A stretch of 64,000 nucleotides of DNA from Paenibacillus sinopodophylli. Lineage in GTDB: Bacteria > Bacillota > Bacilli > Paenibacillales > Paenibacillaceae. The translations under genes were made by a program, and so were the position numbers. Positions 26,612 to 34,984 of the stretch are shown here, piece after piece. Under the pieces are notes generated by a model, which was not told the DNA's origin, ran no database searches, and worked only from the letters and a program-made list of their open reading frames with translations. The DNA lies in assembly GCF_005930355.1 (NCBI RefSeq), contig NZ_VDBO01000002.1:62001-126000 (forward strand). Reading direction: 5' to 3'. The stretch's first letter is position 1, and each line of letters begins with the position of its first letter.

Positions 26612-26839
26612 TTAGGCGGTTTGGCTTGTAAACGAAGATGGCAGCAGCGAGTAGACGTTTTGAAGCATAGAAAGGTTAGGGCTGAGCTTGAATGTAGAAC
26701 CGGCGAACGTGCACCTGTCATAATTGAAACGAAGCGATTGGATATGAATCGTGCAGTTGATAAACGAGCAGCCAATGTAATGAGCGCCGTCCAAGTAAAT
26801 AGGCTTGTTATGATAGGTCTGATTAATAATGTATTCCAT
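26612..26839 (-). CDS. Small hypothetical protein with pentapeptide-like pattern
   Basis: A 75-residue protein. The middle has spaced aromatic/Cys residues in the pattern (I-G-C-S-F-I-N-C-T-I, Y-D-R-C-T-F-A-G-S-T-F), reminiscent of a short right-handed beta-helix, as in pentapeptide-repeat proteins. GAGGAGG lies nine bases before the ATG and a strong terminator follows the stop, so it is probably a real monocistronic gene. Function unknown. Confidence 0.65.
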   Translation of the reverse strand: MEYIINQTYHNKPIYLDGAHYIGCSFINCTIHIQSLRFNYDRCTFAGSTFKLSPNLSMLQNVYSLLPSSFTSQTA

Positions 26840-26959
26840 ATGAGATATCCTCCTCTTAATTCCGGACTGTTTATATGAGTTTATGTTTCTATTTCTATGG
26901 ATATAACCTCAAATGCTAGATTTGAAACAAATGATCAGAATGGTTCATTCCGAAACGTG

Positions 26960-26988
26960 TTGACAAATAAACGGTTTGCTTTTACTAT
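26960..26988 (+). promoter_or_regulatory. Sigma-A promoter of the MarR gene
   Basis: Perfect TTGACA at 26960-26965, 17-base spacer, TACTAT at 26983-26988, directly abutting the operator palindrome that begins at 26989. Confidence 0.8.
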
Positions 26989-27008
26989 TAGTTTGAATTC
27001 AAACTAAA
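26989..27008. promoter_or_regulatory. MarR operator 1 (perfect palindrome)
   Basis: A 20-base perfect palindrome with core GTTTGAATTCAAAC and outer TTA/TAA, covering the transcription start of the MarR gene. The same core lies before the MFS gene at 27508. Confidence 0.85.
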
Positions 27009-27026
27009 TGAAGGAGTGAGCTCCGT

Positions 27027-27482
27027 ATGGGGAAAGAAAGGCCGCATATCCGTTTTCCTTGGGAGCATGAGGATAGCAATACGCTGCTTATTAAGCTGGC
27101 ATTCACTAACATAAAGCGCGAGATCGAGGGTGCCCTGCGTCCGCTTGGATTAACGCCGCAGCAATCGCAGACGATGCATTTGCTTGCGATCAAACCAGGT
27201 GCGATGAATCCGGATATCGAGCAGCTGCTGTTTATCGACAAATCAAGTGTAACCAGTCTCATTAACGGGATGGTTAGACGTGGCTGGGTTATCCGTCAAG
27301 AGCATGATCAGGATGCTAGGATGAAACGGATCTATTTGACTGATGAAGGCCAGGTGAAATTTAAGCAGTCGCAAGAGGCGGTCCAGCAAGCGAAGGATAA
27401 ATCGAGCAATTTGCTTACGAAGGACGAAACGGCTGTTCTGCATGATTTATTGAAAAAAATAATTAAAGCTTACGAGCAATAA
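27027..27482 (+). CDS. MarR family transcriptional repressor
   Basis: A 151-residue winged-helix regulator. The recognition part shows I-D-K-S-S-V-T-S-L-I-N-G-M-V-R-R-G-W near residue 75, and the wing D-Q-D-A-R-M-K-R-I-Y-L-T-D-E-G with the conserved D-x-R. It probably represses itself and the MFS transporter 83 bases downstream, since both promoters hold the same palindrome (core GTTTGAATTCAAAC). An inducing drug or phenolic ligand would release it. Confidence 0.92.
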   Translation: MGKERPHIRFPWEHEDSNTLLIKLAFTNIKREIEGALRPLGLTPQQSQTMHLLAIKPGAMNPDIEQLLFIDKSSVTSLINGMVRRGWVIRQEHDQDARMKRIYLTDEGQVKFKQSQEAVQQAKDKSSNLLTKDETAVLHDLLKKIIKAYEQ

Positions 27483-27507
27483 AACGCGTTTTGCTTTATT
27501 TTAAGCA

Positions 27508-27529
27508 TTTCGTTTGAATTCAAACGAAA
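27508..27529. promoter_or_regulatory. MarR operator 2 (perfect palindrome) before MFS gene
   Basis: A 22-base perfect palindrome, TTTC-GTTTGAATTCAAAC-GAAA, sharing the 14-base core of operator 1. It ends 36 bases before the transporter ATG. Confidence 0.85.
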
Positions 27530-27565
27530 ATGTATAAATACAAATGAGGAAGGGTGACTCTGAAC

Positions 27566-28978
27566 ATGGAAGCAGTACGAACAACAAATAACGGCGAGAA
27601 GCTTATGCCGATTTTAGCCTTTACATTAGTATTTTCGATTATGAATGCATCGATGTTTAACGTTGTTATGCCCGTAATCAGCAAGGAATTCGGCATAACG
27701 CCTTCACAGGTAAGCTGGCTGCTGACCGGCTATATGATTGTTTATGCAGTAGGCTCCGTTACATACGGGAAGCTGGCTGACAAATACCGTTTGAAGGATC
27801 TTCTAACGTTTGGGCTTATATTTTTTGCGTTAGGCTCGGTTGTGGGGCTTGTCGCTTCTGAATATTGGATGATCGTACTCGGACGTATTCTGCAAGCGAG
27901 CGGAGCCGCTGTCATACCAGCAACAGCCATGATTGTTCCTGTCCGTTATTTCTCACCGGAGAAGCGAGGCAGAGCACTAGGGACAGTTGCAGCGGGGCTG
28001 GCGCTTGGTACGGCACTCGCGCCGATCGTTGCAGGATTGGTTACCAGCTTTGCGAACTGGCGATTTCTATTTTTATTGTCAATCATTCCGCTGTTTGCAC
28101 TCCCTTTCTTCCGAAAATATTTGGACAATCAACGGGGAACGGCACAGAAAATTGACTTCCTCGGCGGCATTCTACTAGGAGGCTCCGTAGCACTGCTGCT
28201 TCTTGCCATTTCACAAGCAAACTTCCTATTCGCTGTAGGAGGAATTGTGATTCTTGTTCTGTTTATCATTCGAATTCGTACGGCAGCAGAGCCGTTTATA
28301 CAGCCGAAGCTGTTCCATAATAAGAAGTATGCGTTCGGACTATTTATTACGTTCCTTGCGACAGCTTTAAGCTTCGGAATGCCATTCGTCACGCCTCAGT
28401 TTCTCTCAGGAATCAATGGGCTGTCACCTGCTGTAATTGGTCTTGTCATGTTCCCAGCAGCGATTATCTCGGCGTTCATGGGTCGCAGAGGAGGAAAGAT
28501 TGCAGATGAGAAAGGCAATTCTTTTCTCGTTTATACGGCGATTTCACTCAGCTTTACTTGTTTTGTGCTGCTATCCATCTTCGTCGGTACGTCCCCATAT
28601 CTCATTCTGTTTTTCCTTATATTCGGCAATATGGGTCAAACCTTTATGCAAATCGCGATGTCGAACACCATATCACGGACGCTTGCGAAGGAGCAAATTG
28701 GTGTTGGCATGGGGCTGATGTCGTTGTTGAACTTCATATCCGGCGCGATGACCACCAGTATGATCGGCAAAGTATTAGACGCGAAGCAAACAACCTTTCA
28801 TCTGAATCCATTCGCGTTTCATCAGGCAGGTTTCGTCTACAGCAATATATTTTTCGTGCTTGCTGTATTGGCTGCGGTCATCGTAACTATTTATTACTTT
28901 TCTTTCAGCGCATCAGGCGGGAAGAAAGAGCGAAAGGCTGAGCATAATAAAGTGAATTCGACATCAACTACTGCTTAA
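27566..28978 (+). CDS. MFS drug efflux transporter
   Basis: A 470-residue membrane protein with 12-14 hydrophobic segments. Loop motif G-K-L-A-D-K-Y-R-L-K follows helix 2, and the antiporter motif G-x-x-x-G-P/A-x-x-G-G appears as A-L-A-P-I-V-A-G near residue 157. It is in the Tet38/TetA(L)-like part of the DHA family. GTG 27554 is in frame but abuts the GAGGAAGGG site, so ATG 27566 is preferred. It is likely induced when MarR leaves the upstream palindrome. Confidence 0.88.
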   Translation: MEAVRTTNNGEKLMPILAFTLVFSIMNASMFNVVMPVISKEFGITPSQVSWLLTGYMIVYAVGSVTYGKLADKYRLKDLLTFGLIFFALGSVVGLVASEYWMIVLGRILQASGAAVIPATAMIVPVRYFSPEKRGRALGTVAAGLALGTALAPIVAGLVTSFANWRFLFLLSIIPLFALPFFRKYLDNQRGTAQKIDFLGGILLGGSVALLLLAISQANFLFAVGGIVILVLFIIRIRTAAEPFIQPKLFHNKKYAFGLFITFLATALSFGMPFVTPQFLSGINGLSPAVIGLVMFPAAIISAFMGRRGGKIADEKGNSFLVYTAISLSFTCFVLLSIFVGTSPYLILFFLIFGNMGQTFMQIAMSNTISRTLAKEQIGVGMGLMSLLNFISGAMTTSMIGKVLDAKQTTFHLNPFAFHQAGFVYSNIFFVLAVLAAVIVTIYYFSFSASGGKKERKAEHNKVNSTSTTA

Positions 28979-29013
28979 TTGCGTGGTGGTTCCACAGTTG
29001 ATAAGTTACCTTA

Positions 29014-29053
29014 GAAAAGCAGCTGAAACCTAACCGTTTCACTGCTTTTTTTT
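29014..29053 (+). terminator. Terminator of the MarR-MFS unit
   Basis: Stem AAAAGCAG-GAAAC / GTTTC-TGCTTTT with a run of eight T. Confidence 0.85.
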
Positions 29054-29152
29054 AAAAATATAGGAAAGGATATGATTTCACGATCCTTTCTCTATAGTTC
29101 TCGGAATGAAACACGCCCTCAAAGGCCGGGAAAGCCGTTTCACCTTGGCAGC

Positions 29153-29212
29153 TTGACATTCGTAACTGTATAAACTAATATTACAGTATCGGAAAAAGTT
29201 ACAGTTATTTTG
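29153..29212 (+). promoter_or_regulatory. Promoter and ACTGTA/TACAGT operator before flavin reductase
   Basis: TTGACA (29153-29158), spacer 17, TAATAT (29176-29181). ACTGTA at 29165-29170 inside the spacer and TACAGT at 29182-29187 just after the -10 box form a dyad, and a further copy of TTACAGT is at 29199-29205. The same TTACAGTT-x-TTTT string appears before the MFS gene at 30478. A repressor site is likely; the regulator is unknown. Confidence 0.6.
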
Positions 29213-29258
29213 CGTGCTTGCAGCTAATCGTAAATAGACAATAGGAGAGATGAACATA

Positions 29259-30383
29259 ATGAAACAGAACTATAAGCCATTGTTTGAAGAAGTATCCTTA
29301 AAGAGCGGAATTCAATTGAAGAATCGAATTGTAATGGCGCCAATGACGAATTTCTCCTCGAATGAGGATGGAACGGTATCCGAAGCTGAATTGAAATATT
29401 ACGAGCGCAGATCTGGCGGCGTAGGCTTGGTTGTTACGGCTTGTGTATATGTATCTCCAAGCGGAAAAGGATTCCAAGGCGAGTTCGGAAGCGATAGCGA
29501 TGCATTGATCCCGAGCTTGCGAAGCTTGGCTTCGACCATCAAAGAGAAAGGCTCGAAGGCTGTGCTTCAGATCTTTCATGGCGGAAGAGAATGTCCGCCG
29601 AGCCTAGTTCCAGACGGTGATGTTGTGAGCGCAAGCGCAGTAGCTTCAGAACAAAGCGCAAACGTTGTGCCAAGAGCGTTATTAGACTCCGAAATTGAAC
29701 AAATCATTCGTGACTTTGGCGAAACAACGAGAAGAGCAATCGAGGCTGGCTTTGACGGTGTGGAGATTCATGGTGCCAATGGTTATCTTGTACAGCAGTT
29801 TTTCTCTCCTCATTCGAATACACGCACCGATCGCTGGGGCGGCAGTCAAGAGAATCGTTTGCGCTTCCCGCTTGCGATTGTAGATGAAGTGCAGCGTGTT
29901 GTTAAAGAACATGCGAGTGCTCCTTTCCTAGTAGGCTACCGCTTCTCACCTGAAGAAGCGACTACTCCAGGCATAACGATGGACGATACGTTCAGGCTTG
30001 TTGATGAATTAGCGCTTAAAGAGCTGGATTATCTGCATGTTTCCTTGATGGAATTCTGGTCGATTCCGCGCCGTGGCGCAGACGAAACGAAGACACGCTT
30101 GCAATGGATTCAAGACCGAGTGGGCCATCTGGTGCCTGTTGTCGGGGTAGGCTCCATCAACACACCTGATGAGGCGGTGAAGGCGCTTGATACCGGCGTT
30201 CCACTAGTGGCAATTGGTCGTGAGCTGATTGTAGAGCCAGATTGGGTGGAAAAGGTAGCACAAGGACGCGAAGACGAAATTAAAACAACGCTCAGCAAGG
30301 ACGATCAAGATCGTTTGGTCGTGCCGACACCGCTCTGGCAGGCAATTGTTCATACGCCAGGCTGGTTCCCTTTGGGCGATTAA
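29259..30383 (+). CDS. NADH-dependent flavin oxidoreductase, old yellow enzyme family (YqiG-like)
   Basis: A 374-residue FMN enzyme with TIM-barrel fold. It shows V-M-A-P-M-T near residue 27, H-G-G-R near 105, the substrate-binding E-I-H-G-A-N-G-Y near 168, and the FMN-binding R-T-D-R-W-G-G-S-x-E-N-R motif near 190. Position 27-30 has Thr where YqjM has Cys, pointing to the YqiG group. Such enzymes reduce activated C=C bonds of enones or nitro compounds. ATG 29259 is favoured because AGGAGA sits only two bases before ATG 29250. Confidence 0.92.
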   Translation: MKQNYKPLFEEVSLKSGIQLKNRIVMAPMTNFSSNEDGTVSEAELKYYERRSGGVGLVVTACVYVSPSGKGFQGEFGSDSDALIPSLRSLASTIKEKGSKAVLQIFHGGRECPPSLVPDGDVVSASAVASEQSANVVPRALLDSEIEQIIRDFGETTRRAIEAGFDGVEIHGANGYLVQQFFSPHSNTRTDRWGGSQENRLRFPLAIVDEVQRVVKEHASAPFLVGYRFSPEEATTPGITMDDTFRLVDELALKELDYLHVSLMEFWSIPRRGADETKTRLQWIQDRVGHLVPVVGVGSINTPDEAVKALDTGVPLVAIGRELIVEPDWVEKVAQGREDEIKTTLSKDDQDRLVVPTPLWQAIVHTPGWFPLGD

Positions 30384-30397
30384 TATAGATGAATGAA

Positions 30398-30432
30398 GAC
30401 AGGCCGGAGCTAGCACCGGCCTGTCTTTTTTT
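30398..30432 (+). terminator. Terminator after flavin reductase
   Basis: Perfect ten-pair stem GACAGGCCGG / CCGGCCTGTC and a run of seven T. Confidence 0.9.
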
Positions 30433-30483
30433 GTGTGCAAAAAAACACTTTTTAATCGATAGCGCATACATCAAATATTACAG

Positions 30484-30534
30484 TTGTTTTAGTACTAAAG
30501 TTATTGTATCATAGACAAATAGGTAGGCAACCTA
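30484..30534 (+). promoter_or_regulatory. Promoter with palindromic operators before MFS gene
   Basis: TTGTTT (30484-30489), spacer 17, TATCAT (30507-30512). TTTAGTACTAAA (30488-30499) is a perfect palindrome in the spacer. TAGGCAACCTA (30524-30534) downstream of the -10 box differs by one base from TAGGTAACCTA at the promoter of the MarR gene 32760, suggesting that MarR controls both. Confidence 0.6.
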
Positions 30535-30602
30535 ACTAAAAAATCATTAGTTTGGCTGCCAAAGGGTCATAATAAATAAAAATGTTTAGGAGTGCAGAGC
30601 AT

Positions 30603-32225
30603 ATGGAGCATTTGACACACAAGAAAAAGCTAACGATAATGATTGCGCTAATGGCGGCTATGTTCTTCGCTGCGATTAATCAGACAATCGTAAGTACGGC
30701 AATGCCAAGAATCATTGCGATTCTGGGAGGCATTGAGTACTACACTTGGGTTATTACGATTTACATGCTTACTTCAACCATCGCGACAGTGCTAGTCGGC
30801 AAGTTGTCCGATATTTATGGGCGCAAGCCATTCTTATTGGTCGGGATCGTATTTTTCATTATTGGTGCGTTTTTATGCGGAACCTCAACGACGGTCTTTC
30901 AACTGATAACGTACCGAGGCATTCAAGGCTTAGGCGGCGGTATTCTAATGTCGGCGACGGTTACGGCGGTAGGTGATCTGTTCGCGCCGCGGGAGAGGGC
31001 GAAATGGACGGGAGTCATGATGGCGGTATTCGGCTTCTCAAGTGTCATCGGTCCAACACTCGGCGGATTTTTGGTCGATCATATTGCATGGAAATGGATT
31101 TTCTGGATCTTCCTTCCGCTTGGCGTCGTCGCTTTCGGCATGATCTGGTCGATGTTTCCCAAAACAGCTAGAAAAACGACGGAGTCAATCGACTATCTCG
31201 GTTCGTTATTTCTATCCTTAATGCTGATTGCATTGCTTCTCGGCTTCTCATGGGCAGGTACGAAATATGATTGGGCATCTACGCAAATTATTGGATTGTT
31301 CGCCGCCTCCATCGTTTTTCTAATCATTCTTCTGTTGGTCGAACGGAAAGCGAAAAGTCCGGTATTACCTTTGTCCATGTTCAAAAACAGTATCGTGACG
31401 ATATCCAATTCAATTGGGTTTCTGATGAATGCCGGCATGATGGGGGCAATGATGTATTTGCCGTTTTTCGTGCAGGGGGTACTCGGCATTTCTCCAACCT
31501 ATTCGGGCTTCGTTAATATGCCGATGTCAATTGCGATGATCTTCTTAAGTACATTGTCTGGTCGCTGGATTTCCAAATCAGGCAAATACAAACGCTTCGC
31601 ATTGGCAGGCATGCCGTTCATGGTGGTTGGTATGCTCATGATGGCCTTTATGAATAATGTGGGTGTTGCTGTTGCAGCGATGATCGTATTCGGTATTGGA
31701 CTTGGGATTTCAATGCCGGTATTCACCTTGACGGTTCAGAATGCAGTAGCGCCATCACAGCTAGGTGTGGCAACGGCAACAGCAACCTTGTTCCGCAACT
31801 TGGGCGGTACAATTGGTATTGCCGTGATGGGTACGGTCATGAACTCGACGATGTCGAGCAAGCTGGAAGCTGCCGTAAAAGCGGGTGAAGGCCCGGATTT
31901 GACACAGGTAGATCCGGAGACAGCACAGCAGCTGTCCAGTTTCCTGAATCCGCAGATGCTGCTCGACCAGCCCAAATTGAAAGAGCTGCATGCAACGCTT
32001 CCTGAGCAAGTGCAGCCGTTATTTACCCATATTATTGATATGGTTCGTTCGGTTCTAAGCGACTCACTAACTGTCGTATTTTTGTTCGGCATGTCTTTGC
32101 TCGTGGTTGCCTTTATATTGGTTATGTTCCTGAAAGAAATTCCGCTTCGCTCCGCGAACGATACGAAGGCTAAAGCGGAATCCGAGCCAATCGATATGGT
32201 CAAAAAAGAGCCTGCTCTCCAATAA
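30603..32225 (+). CDS. MFS multidrug efflux transporter (DHA2, EmrB/QacA type)
   Basis: A 540-residue membrane protein with 14 predicted helices. Markers are A-x-N-Q-T-I-V-S-T-A-M-P-R-I in helix 1, G-K-L-S-D-I-Y-G-R-K-P after helix 2, and the antiporter motif G-P-T-L-G-G near residue 152. ATG 30603 is chosen since TAGGAG (30587-30592) is ten bases away; ATG 30582 lacks a site. It ends in a perfect-palindrome terminator shared with the convergent MarR gene. Likely a proton-driven drug exporter. Confidence 0.9.
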   Translation: MEHLTHKKKLTIMIALMAAMFFAAINQTIVSTAMPRIIAILGGIEYYTWVITIYMLTSTIATVLVGKLSDIYGRKPFLLVGIVFFIIGAFLCGTSTTVFQLITYRGIQGLGGGILMSATVTAVGDLFAPRERAKWTGVMMAVFGFSSVIGPTLGGFLVDHIAWKWIFWIFLPLGVVAFGMIWSMFPKTARKTTESIDYLGSLFLSLMLIALLLGFSWAGTKYDWASTQIIGLFAASIVFLIILLLVERKAKSPVLPLSMFKNSIVTISNSIGFLMNAGMMGAMMYLPFFVQGVLGISPTYSGFVNMPMSIAMIFLSTLSGRWISKSGKYKRFALAGMPFMVVGMLMMAFMNNVGVAVAAMIVFGIGLGISMPVFTLTVQNAVAPSQLGVATATATLFRNLGGTIGIAVMGTVMNSTMSSKLEAAVKAGEGPDLTQVDPETAQQLSSFLNPQMLLDQPKLKELHATLPEQVQPLFTHIIDMVRSVLSDSLTVVFLFGMSLLVVAFILVMFLKEIPLRSANDTKAKAESEPIDMVKKEPALQ

Positions 32226-32248
32226 GACGGAGAGAGGCTCTATAGAAG

Positions 32249-32284
32249 GGATTTCACAGGCAGCAGCTGCTGCCTGTGAAATCC
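32249..32284. terminator. Bidirectional terminator, 36-base perfect palindrome
   Basis: Arms of 18 bases each, GGATTTCACAGGCAGCAG and its exact complement, with no loop bases, followed by TATTTTC. It separates the convergent MFS and MarR genes. Confidence 0.85.
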
Positions 32285-32295
32285 TATTTTCTTAT

Positions 32296-32760
32296 CTATT
32301 CATCCAGCGATTTATTCGCTGCTTCAAGAAATTGAAACACTTGATTCAACATGAGGATAAGCTGGTCGGATTGCTCCTTGCCAAGCTCATCTATAATGCC
32401 CTTGAATATCGATTTGAATCTATCAATCGCTTTGGTTGCTAGCAGGTTACCTTTTTCGGTTAACGTAATTCCAGTTATTCTACGATCTGTCTTGTCGACA
32501 GTTCGGATTACACATTCGGCAGCAATTAGGCTGTTGAGCATTTGGGTAACGGTAGGTGATGTCACCTGCAATATTTTGCTTAATTCGGTGACTGTCGTGC
32601 CAGATGTTCCTTTATCATTACTTTGCTTAACGCTGACCAGCAATCTAATCTCGCTAGCCTTGAGACCGTCCCACATCGTTTTTTTGCGCCAATCGGCACG
32701 TGCGAAACGTTGAAACACATGTATAAGTTCCGATACATTCTCGTATTTATTATCGCTCAT
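32296..32760 (-). CDS. MarR family transcriptional regulator
   Basis: A 154-residue winged-helix protein with T-V-T-E-L-S-K-I-L-Q-V-T-S-P-T-V-T-Q-M as recognition part and wing D-K-T-D-R-R-I-T-G-I-T-L. The open frame reaches 32868, but GAGGTGA lies properly before ATG 32760 and the promoter with its operator lies between, so the short start is used. The operator TAGGTAACCTA (32797-32807) suggests autoregulation, and a one-mismatch copy before the convergent MFS gene suggests control of that pump. Confidence 0.88.
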   Translation of the reverse strand: MSDNKYENVSELIHVFQRFARADWRKKTMWDGLKASEIRLLVSVKQSNDKGTSGTTVTELSKILQVTSPTVTQMLNSLIAAECVIRTVDKTDRRITGITLTEKGNLLATKAIDRFKSIFKGIIDELGKEQSDQLILMLNQVFQFLEAANKSLDE

Positions 32761-32796
32761 TCGATTCACCTCGGTGAACATATTTGATAGATTAAT

Positions 32797-32841
32797 TAGG
32801 TAACCTATGTAATTATAGTAATGTTTCTGGACAGAAGTCAA
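32797..32841 (-). promoter_or_regulatory. Promoter and operator of MarR gene 32760
   Basis: On the minus strand, TTGACT (32836-32841), spacer 18, TATAAT (32812-32817), then the palindrome TAGGTAACCTA (32797-32807) about ten bases downstream, where a bound repressor blocks the start. Confidence 0.7.
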
Positions 32842-32866
32842 TGCTGGATAAGAAAAGAGGATGGAC

Positions 32867-33283
32867 ATGTCGATTGATGAAGATTGGAAGGAGCTATATC
32901 CGCTGCTGAAAAGTGTCTACAAAAAAATGAAAACAGAATGGCATAAAGGTATTGATTGCAGCCTTTCCGTTAATCAAACCAGAATGCTTCAATATTTGAA
33001 TCGAAAAAGTCCAATGAAATCTACGGAAATCGCAGATTTGCTTTTTATAACAGCCGGCGGAGTTACGCTGATGGGAGATAAGCTGCTTGAGATCGGATTG
33101 ATTGAGCGTTCACGCTGCGATTCGGATCGACGTGTCGTGCAAATTACGATAACGGATGCAGGGAAGGCCTATACGGAGTCCATTGAAGAGAGAGATTCTG
33201 CTATAATAACCTATATAAAAGAACGAATCACAAACGATGATTTGCAGCATTTAAGTCGTATTTTTCAGCTTCTGGATGAGTAA
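32867..33283 (+). CDS. MarR family transcriptional regulator
   Basis: A 138-residue winged-helix protein. The helix-turn-helix reads M-K-S-T-E-I-A-D-L-L-F-I-T-A-G-G-V-T-L-M near residue 50, and the wing C-D-S-D-R-R-V-V-Q-I-T-I. ATG 32867 is favoured over 32861, which touches the AGAGG site. It is divergent from another MarR gene, and the RelP gene follows 54 bases downstream. Its targets are unknown; the TTACAGT sites near the flavin reductase are one candidate. Confidence 0.85.
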   Translation: MSIDEDWKELYPLLKSVYKKMKTEWHKGIDCSLSVNQTRMLQYLNRKSPMKSTEIADLLFITAGGVTLMGDKLLEIGLIERSRCDSDRRVVQITITDAGKAYTESIEERDSAIITYIKERITNDDLQHLSRIFQLLDE

Positions 33284-33337
33284 CGGAATGATTCGCTACA
33301 TATTAACCCGCTAGGTGCGGAAGGGGAACAACACAGC

Positions 33338-34087
33338 ATGTCGATGGAACAGATGCATATGGTCAAAGATTTCAAACAGCAAATTACACGCTTTATGATG
33401 ATGTACAAATTTGCTTTGCAGGAGCTTGAAACGAAGATAGACATATTGAAGGAAGAGTTCAAACTGCTGCATGAGTACAATCCGATTGAGCATACCAGCT
33501 CACGATTGAAGTCTCCCAAAAGTATTATGGAGAAGCTTGTGCGCAAGCAATGCGACTTCAATTTCTCAAGCATTCGTCATGAGATTAAGGATATTGCAGG
33601 CTTGCGTATCAACTGCTCCTTTATATCTGACATTTACCGGATTAGCGATATGCTGCAGAACCAGAGCGATTTGAAGCTGTTGTCGATCAAAGATTATATT
33701 AAAAATCCTAAACCGAATGGCTACCAAAGCCTGCATCTATTGATTGAGGTGCCGGTGTTTATATCGGATCGGCGTGAGAATGTGTGCGTAGAAGTACAGA
33801 TTCGCACGATTGCGATGGATTTCTGGGCAAGCCTTGAGCATAAAATTTATTATAAATACAAAAATGCCATACCGCCGCATCTGTTGAATGAGCTGAAGGA
33901 AGCAGCGGATTCTGCTGCGGCGCTCGATAAAAAGATGGAGAGGCTGCACAATGAAATAGAAGAAATTAAAGAAGACCAAGGAAATGATCTGGGCGATGAG
34001 ATGATTCGCCTGCTGATGAGTAATCAAGCGGGGCCGCTTCCCGCTATTATTCAAGAGCTTACGAGGGATGTTTCGCGAAAAAAATAG
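33338..34087 (+). CDS. relP: Small alarmone synthetase RelP (YwaC-like GTP pyrophosphokinase)
   Basis: A 249-residue RelA/SpoT synthetase domain without hydrolase, TGS or ACT domains. It transfers pyrophosphate from ATP to GDP/GTP to make (p)ppGpp. Visible are Y-N-P-I-E-H-T-S-S-R near residue 46, D-I-A-G-L-R near 83, N-G-Y-Q-S-L-H near 127, and Q-I-R-T-I-A-M-D-F-W-A-S-L-E-H near 153. The E-H-T-S-S-R and P-K-P-N-G-Y strings fit YwaC/RelP better than YjbM/RelQ. In B. subtilis ywaC responds to envelope stress. Following membrane-protein gene may be co-transcribed. Confidence 0.9.
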   Translation: MSMEQMHMVKDFKQQITRFMMMYKFALQELETKIDILKEEFKLLHEYNPIEHTSSRLKSPKSIMEKLVRKQCDFNFSSIRHEIKDIAGLRINCSFISDIYRISDMLQNQSDLKLLSIKDYIKNPKPNGYQSLHLLIEVPVFISDRRENVCVEVQIRTIAMDFWASLEHKIYYKYKNAIPPHLLNELKEAADSAAALDKKMERLHNEIEEIKEDQGNDLGDEMIRLLMSNQAGPLPAIIQELTRDVSRKK

Positions 34088-34177
34088 TCGTGAACCCCGA
34101 AACAACATCATAAAGTGAAAGTAGTGCGTCATCGTGCTGCCAAGCATAATGTGTTGTTGAAGGGTGGTCATGCGGAG

Positions 34178-34657
34178 ATGGTCATTGCAAGCTTTCAAGC
34201 CTTCATGCAAGTATTTGGCTTATCTGTATCCATGAGCTTAGTAGGCGGCCTGATTGGACATTTTGTGAAAAATGGAATTATCGAAATGCCTAAGCTCGTG
34301 ATCGAATATGATGAGACGAATCTGACACTTTCAAGCAATTGGTTAATCAGGTGGATTCAGCGCATTTATTATTTCGTTATTTTCGTTATTGGTTTTCGGG
34401 ATCACAGCAATGCGAAAAAGAAGATTTTTTTCGATCTGGGATTTTTGGGAGATCTCCTTATTGCTATTGGAACGGGGATTCTGGCCAAAACAGCTTTGTC
34501 GATGGCGAACACGTCCGATAACTTTGCTGTCGTCAGCAGCTCTTTGCTCGCAGGCTACGCAGGACTTGCTTATCTGAAAGGGAAGCAGAACAAGGAGTTT
34601 GCTGATCTGTTCCCAGAAGAAATGGATGATCCAAATCCGCGAACGCCTCCAAAATAA
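34178..34657 (+). CDS. Hypothetical membrane protein
   Basis: A protein of 159 residues from ATG 34178 (the frame extends to GTG 34115 but no ribosome site supports it; AAGGGTGG at 34160 favours 34178). Hydrophobic stretches lie near residues 8-28, 58-72 and two near the centre and end (D-L-G-F-L-G-D-L-L-I-A-I-G-T-G and V-S-S-S-L-L-A-G-Y-A-G-L). The H-F-x-K-N-G-I-I-E-M-P-K and L-G-F-L-G-D strings recall DUF4257-type proteins, only as a guess. It follows relP by 90 bases. Confidence 0.65.
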   Translation: MVIASFQAFMQVFGLSVSMSLVGGLIGHFVKNGIIEMPKLVIEYDETNLTLSSNWLIRWIQRIYYFVIFVIGFRDHSNAKKKIFFDLGFLGDLLIAIGTGILAKTALSMANTSDNFAVVSSSLLAGYAGLAYLKGKQNKEFADLFPEEMDDPNPRTPPK

Positions 34658-34760
34658 TAGGAAAGTTTATGCAAGTTTTGCGTATAATGACCATAGCTGA
34701 TAAACCCGAAGCGATTAGGGATCGATTTTTGATCAAAACATGGTAAGGAGGGTGGAGCAC

Positions 34761-34937
34761 GTGGGGAAAATACCGGTCAAAGTGACCCCTGAGGAAATGC
34801 AGGAGCTCAAGAAGTTAGCCGAGATTGTCAAAAACCCTCACCTTCCAATGTCGGACCGCCGGATTGCTAAGACGCAGTATGAGTCGATCATCAACTTTGC
34901 GAAGAGCAGCAACCGCGGATTTATATCATCTGTATAG
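34761..34937 (+). CDS. Small hypothetical protein
   Basis: A 58-residue soluble, basic protein, mostly helical (T-P-E-E-M-Q-E-L-K-K-L-A-E-I-V and R-R-I-A-K-T-Q-Y-E-S-I-I). The GTG start at 34761 is set by AAGGAGGG at 34745, eight bases away; the frame upstream to 34740 is not needed. A terminator follows 17 bases after the stop. No family recognised. Confidence 0.7.
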   Translation: MGKIPVKVTPEEMQELKKLAEIVKNPHLPMSDRRIAKTQYESIINFAKSSNRGFISSV

Positions 34938-34954
34938 AGAAAGTACGATAGTTT

Positions 34955-34984
34955 GAAGCTGCTCCAGCAGGGGCAGCTTCTTTT
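34955..34984. terminator. Terminator shared by small gene and AraC fusion gene
   Basis: Stem GAAGCTGC / GCAGCTTC, ten-base loop, TTTT tail. It overlaps the end of the convergent gene. Confidence 0.75.

Noticed and set aside
31736..32203. Minus-strand open frame of 155 codons
   Set aside because: Antisense to the MFS gene at 30603; Ser/Thr-rich shadow translation.
32761..32868. Extended N-terminus for the minus-strand MarR protein
   Set aside because: It would span its own promoter and operator; the GAGGTGA site points to 32760.
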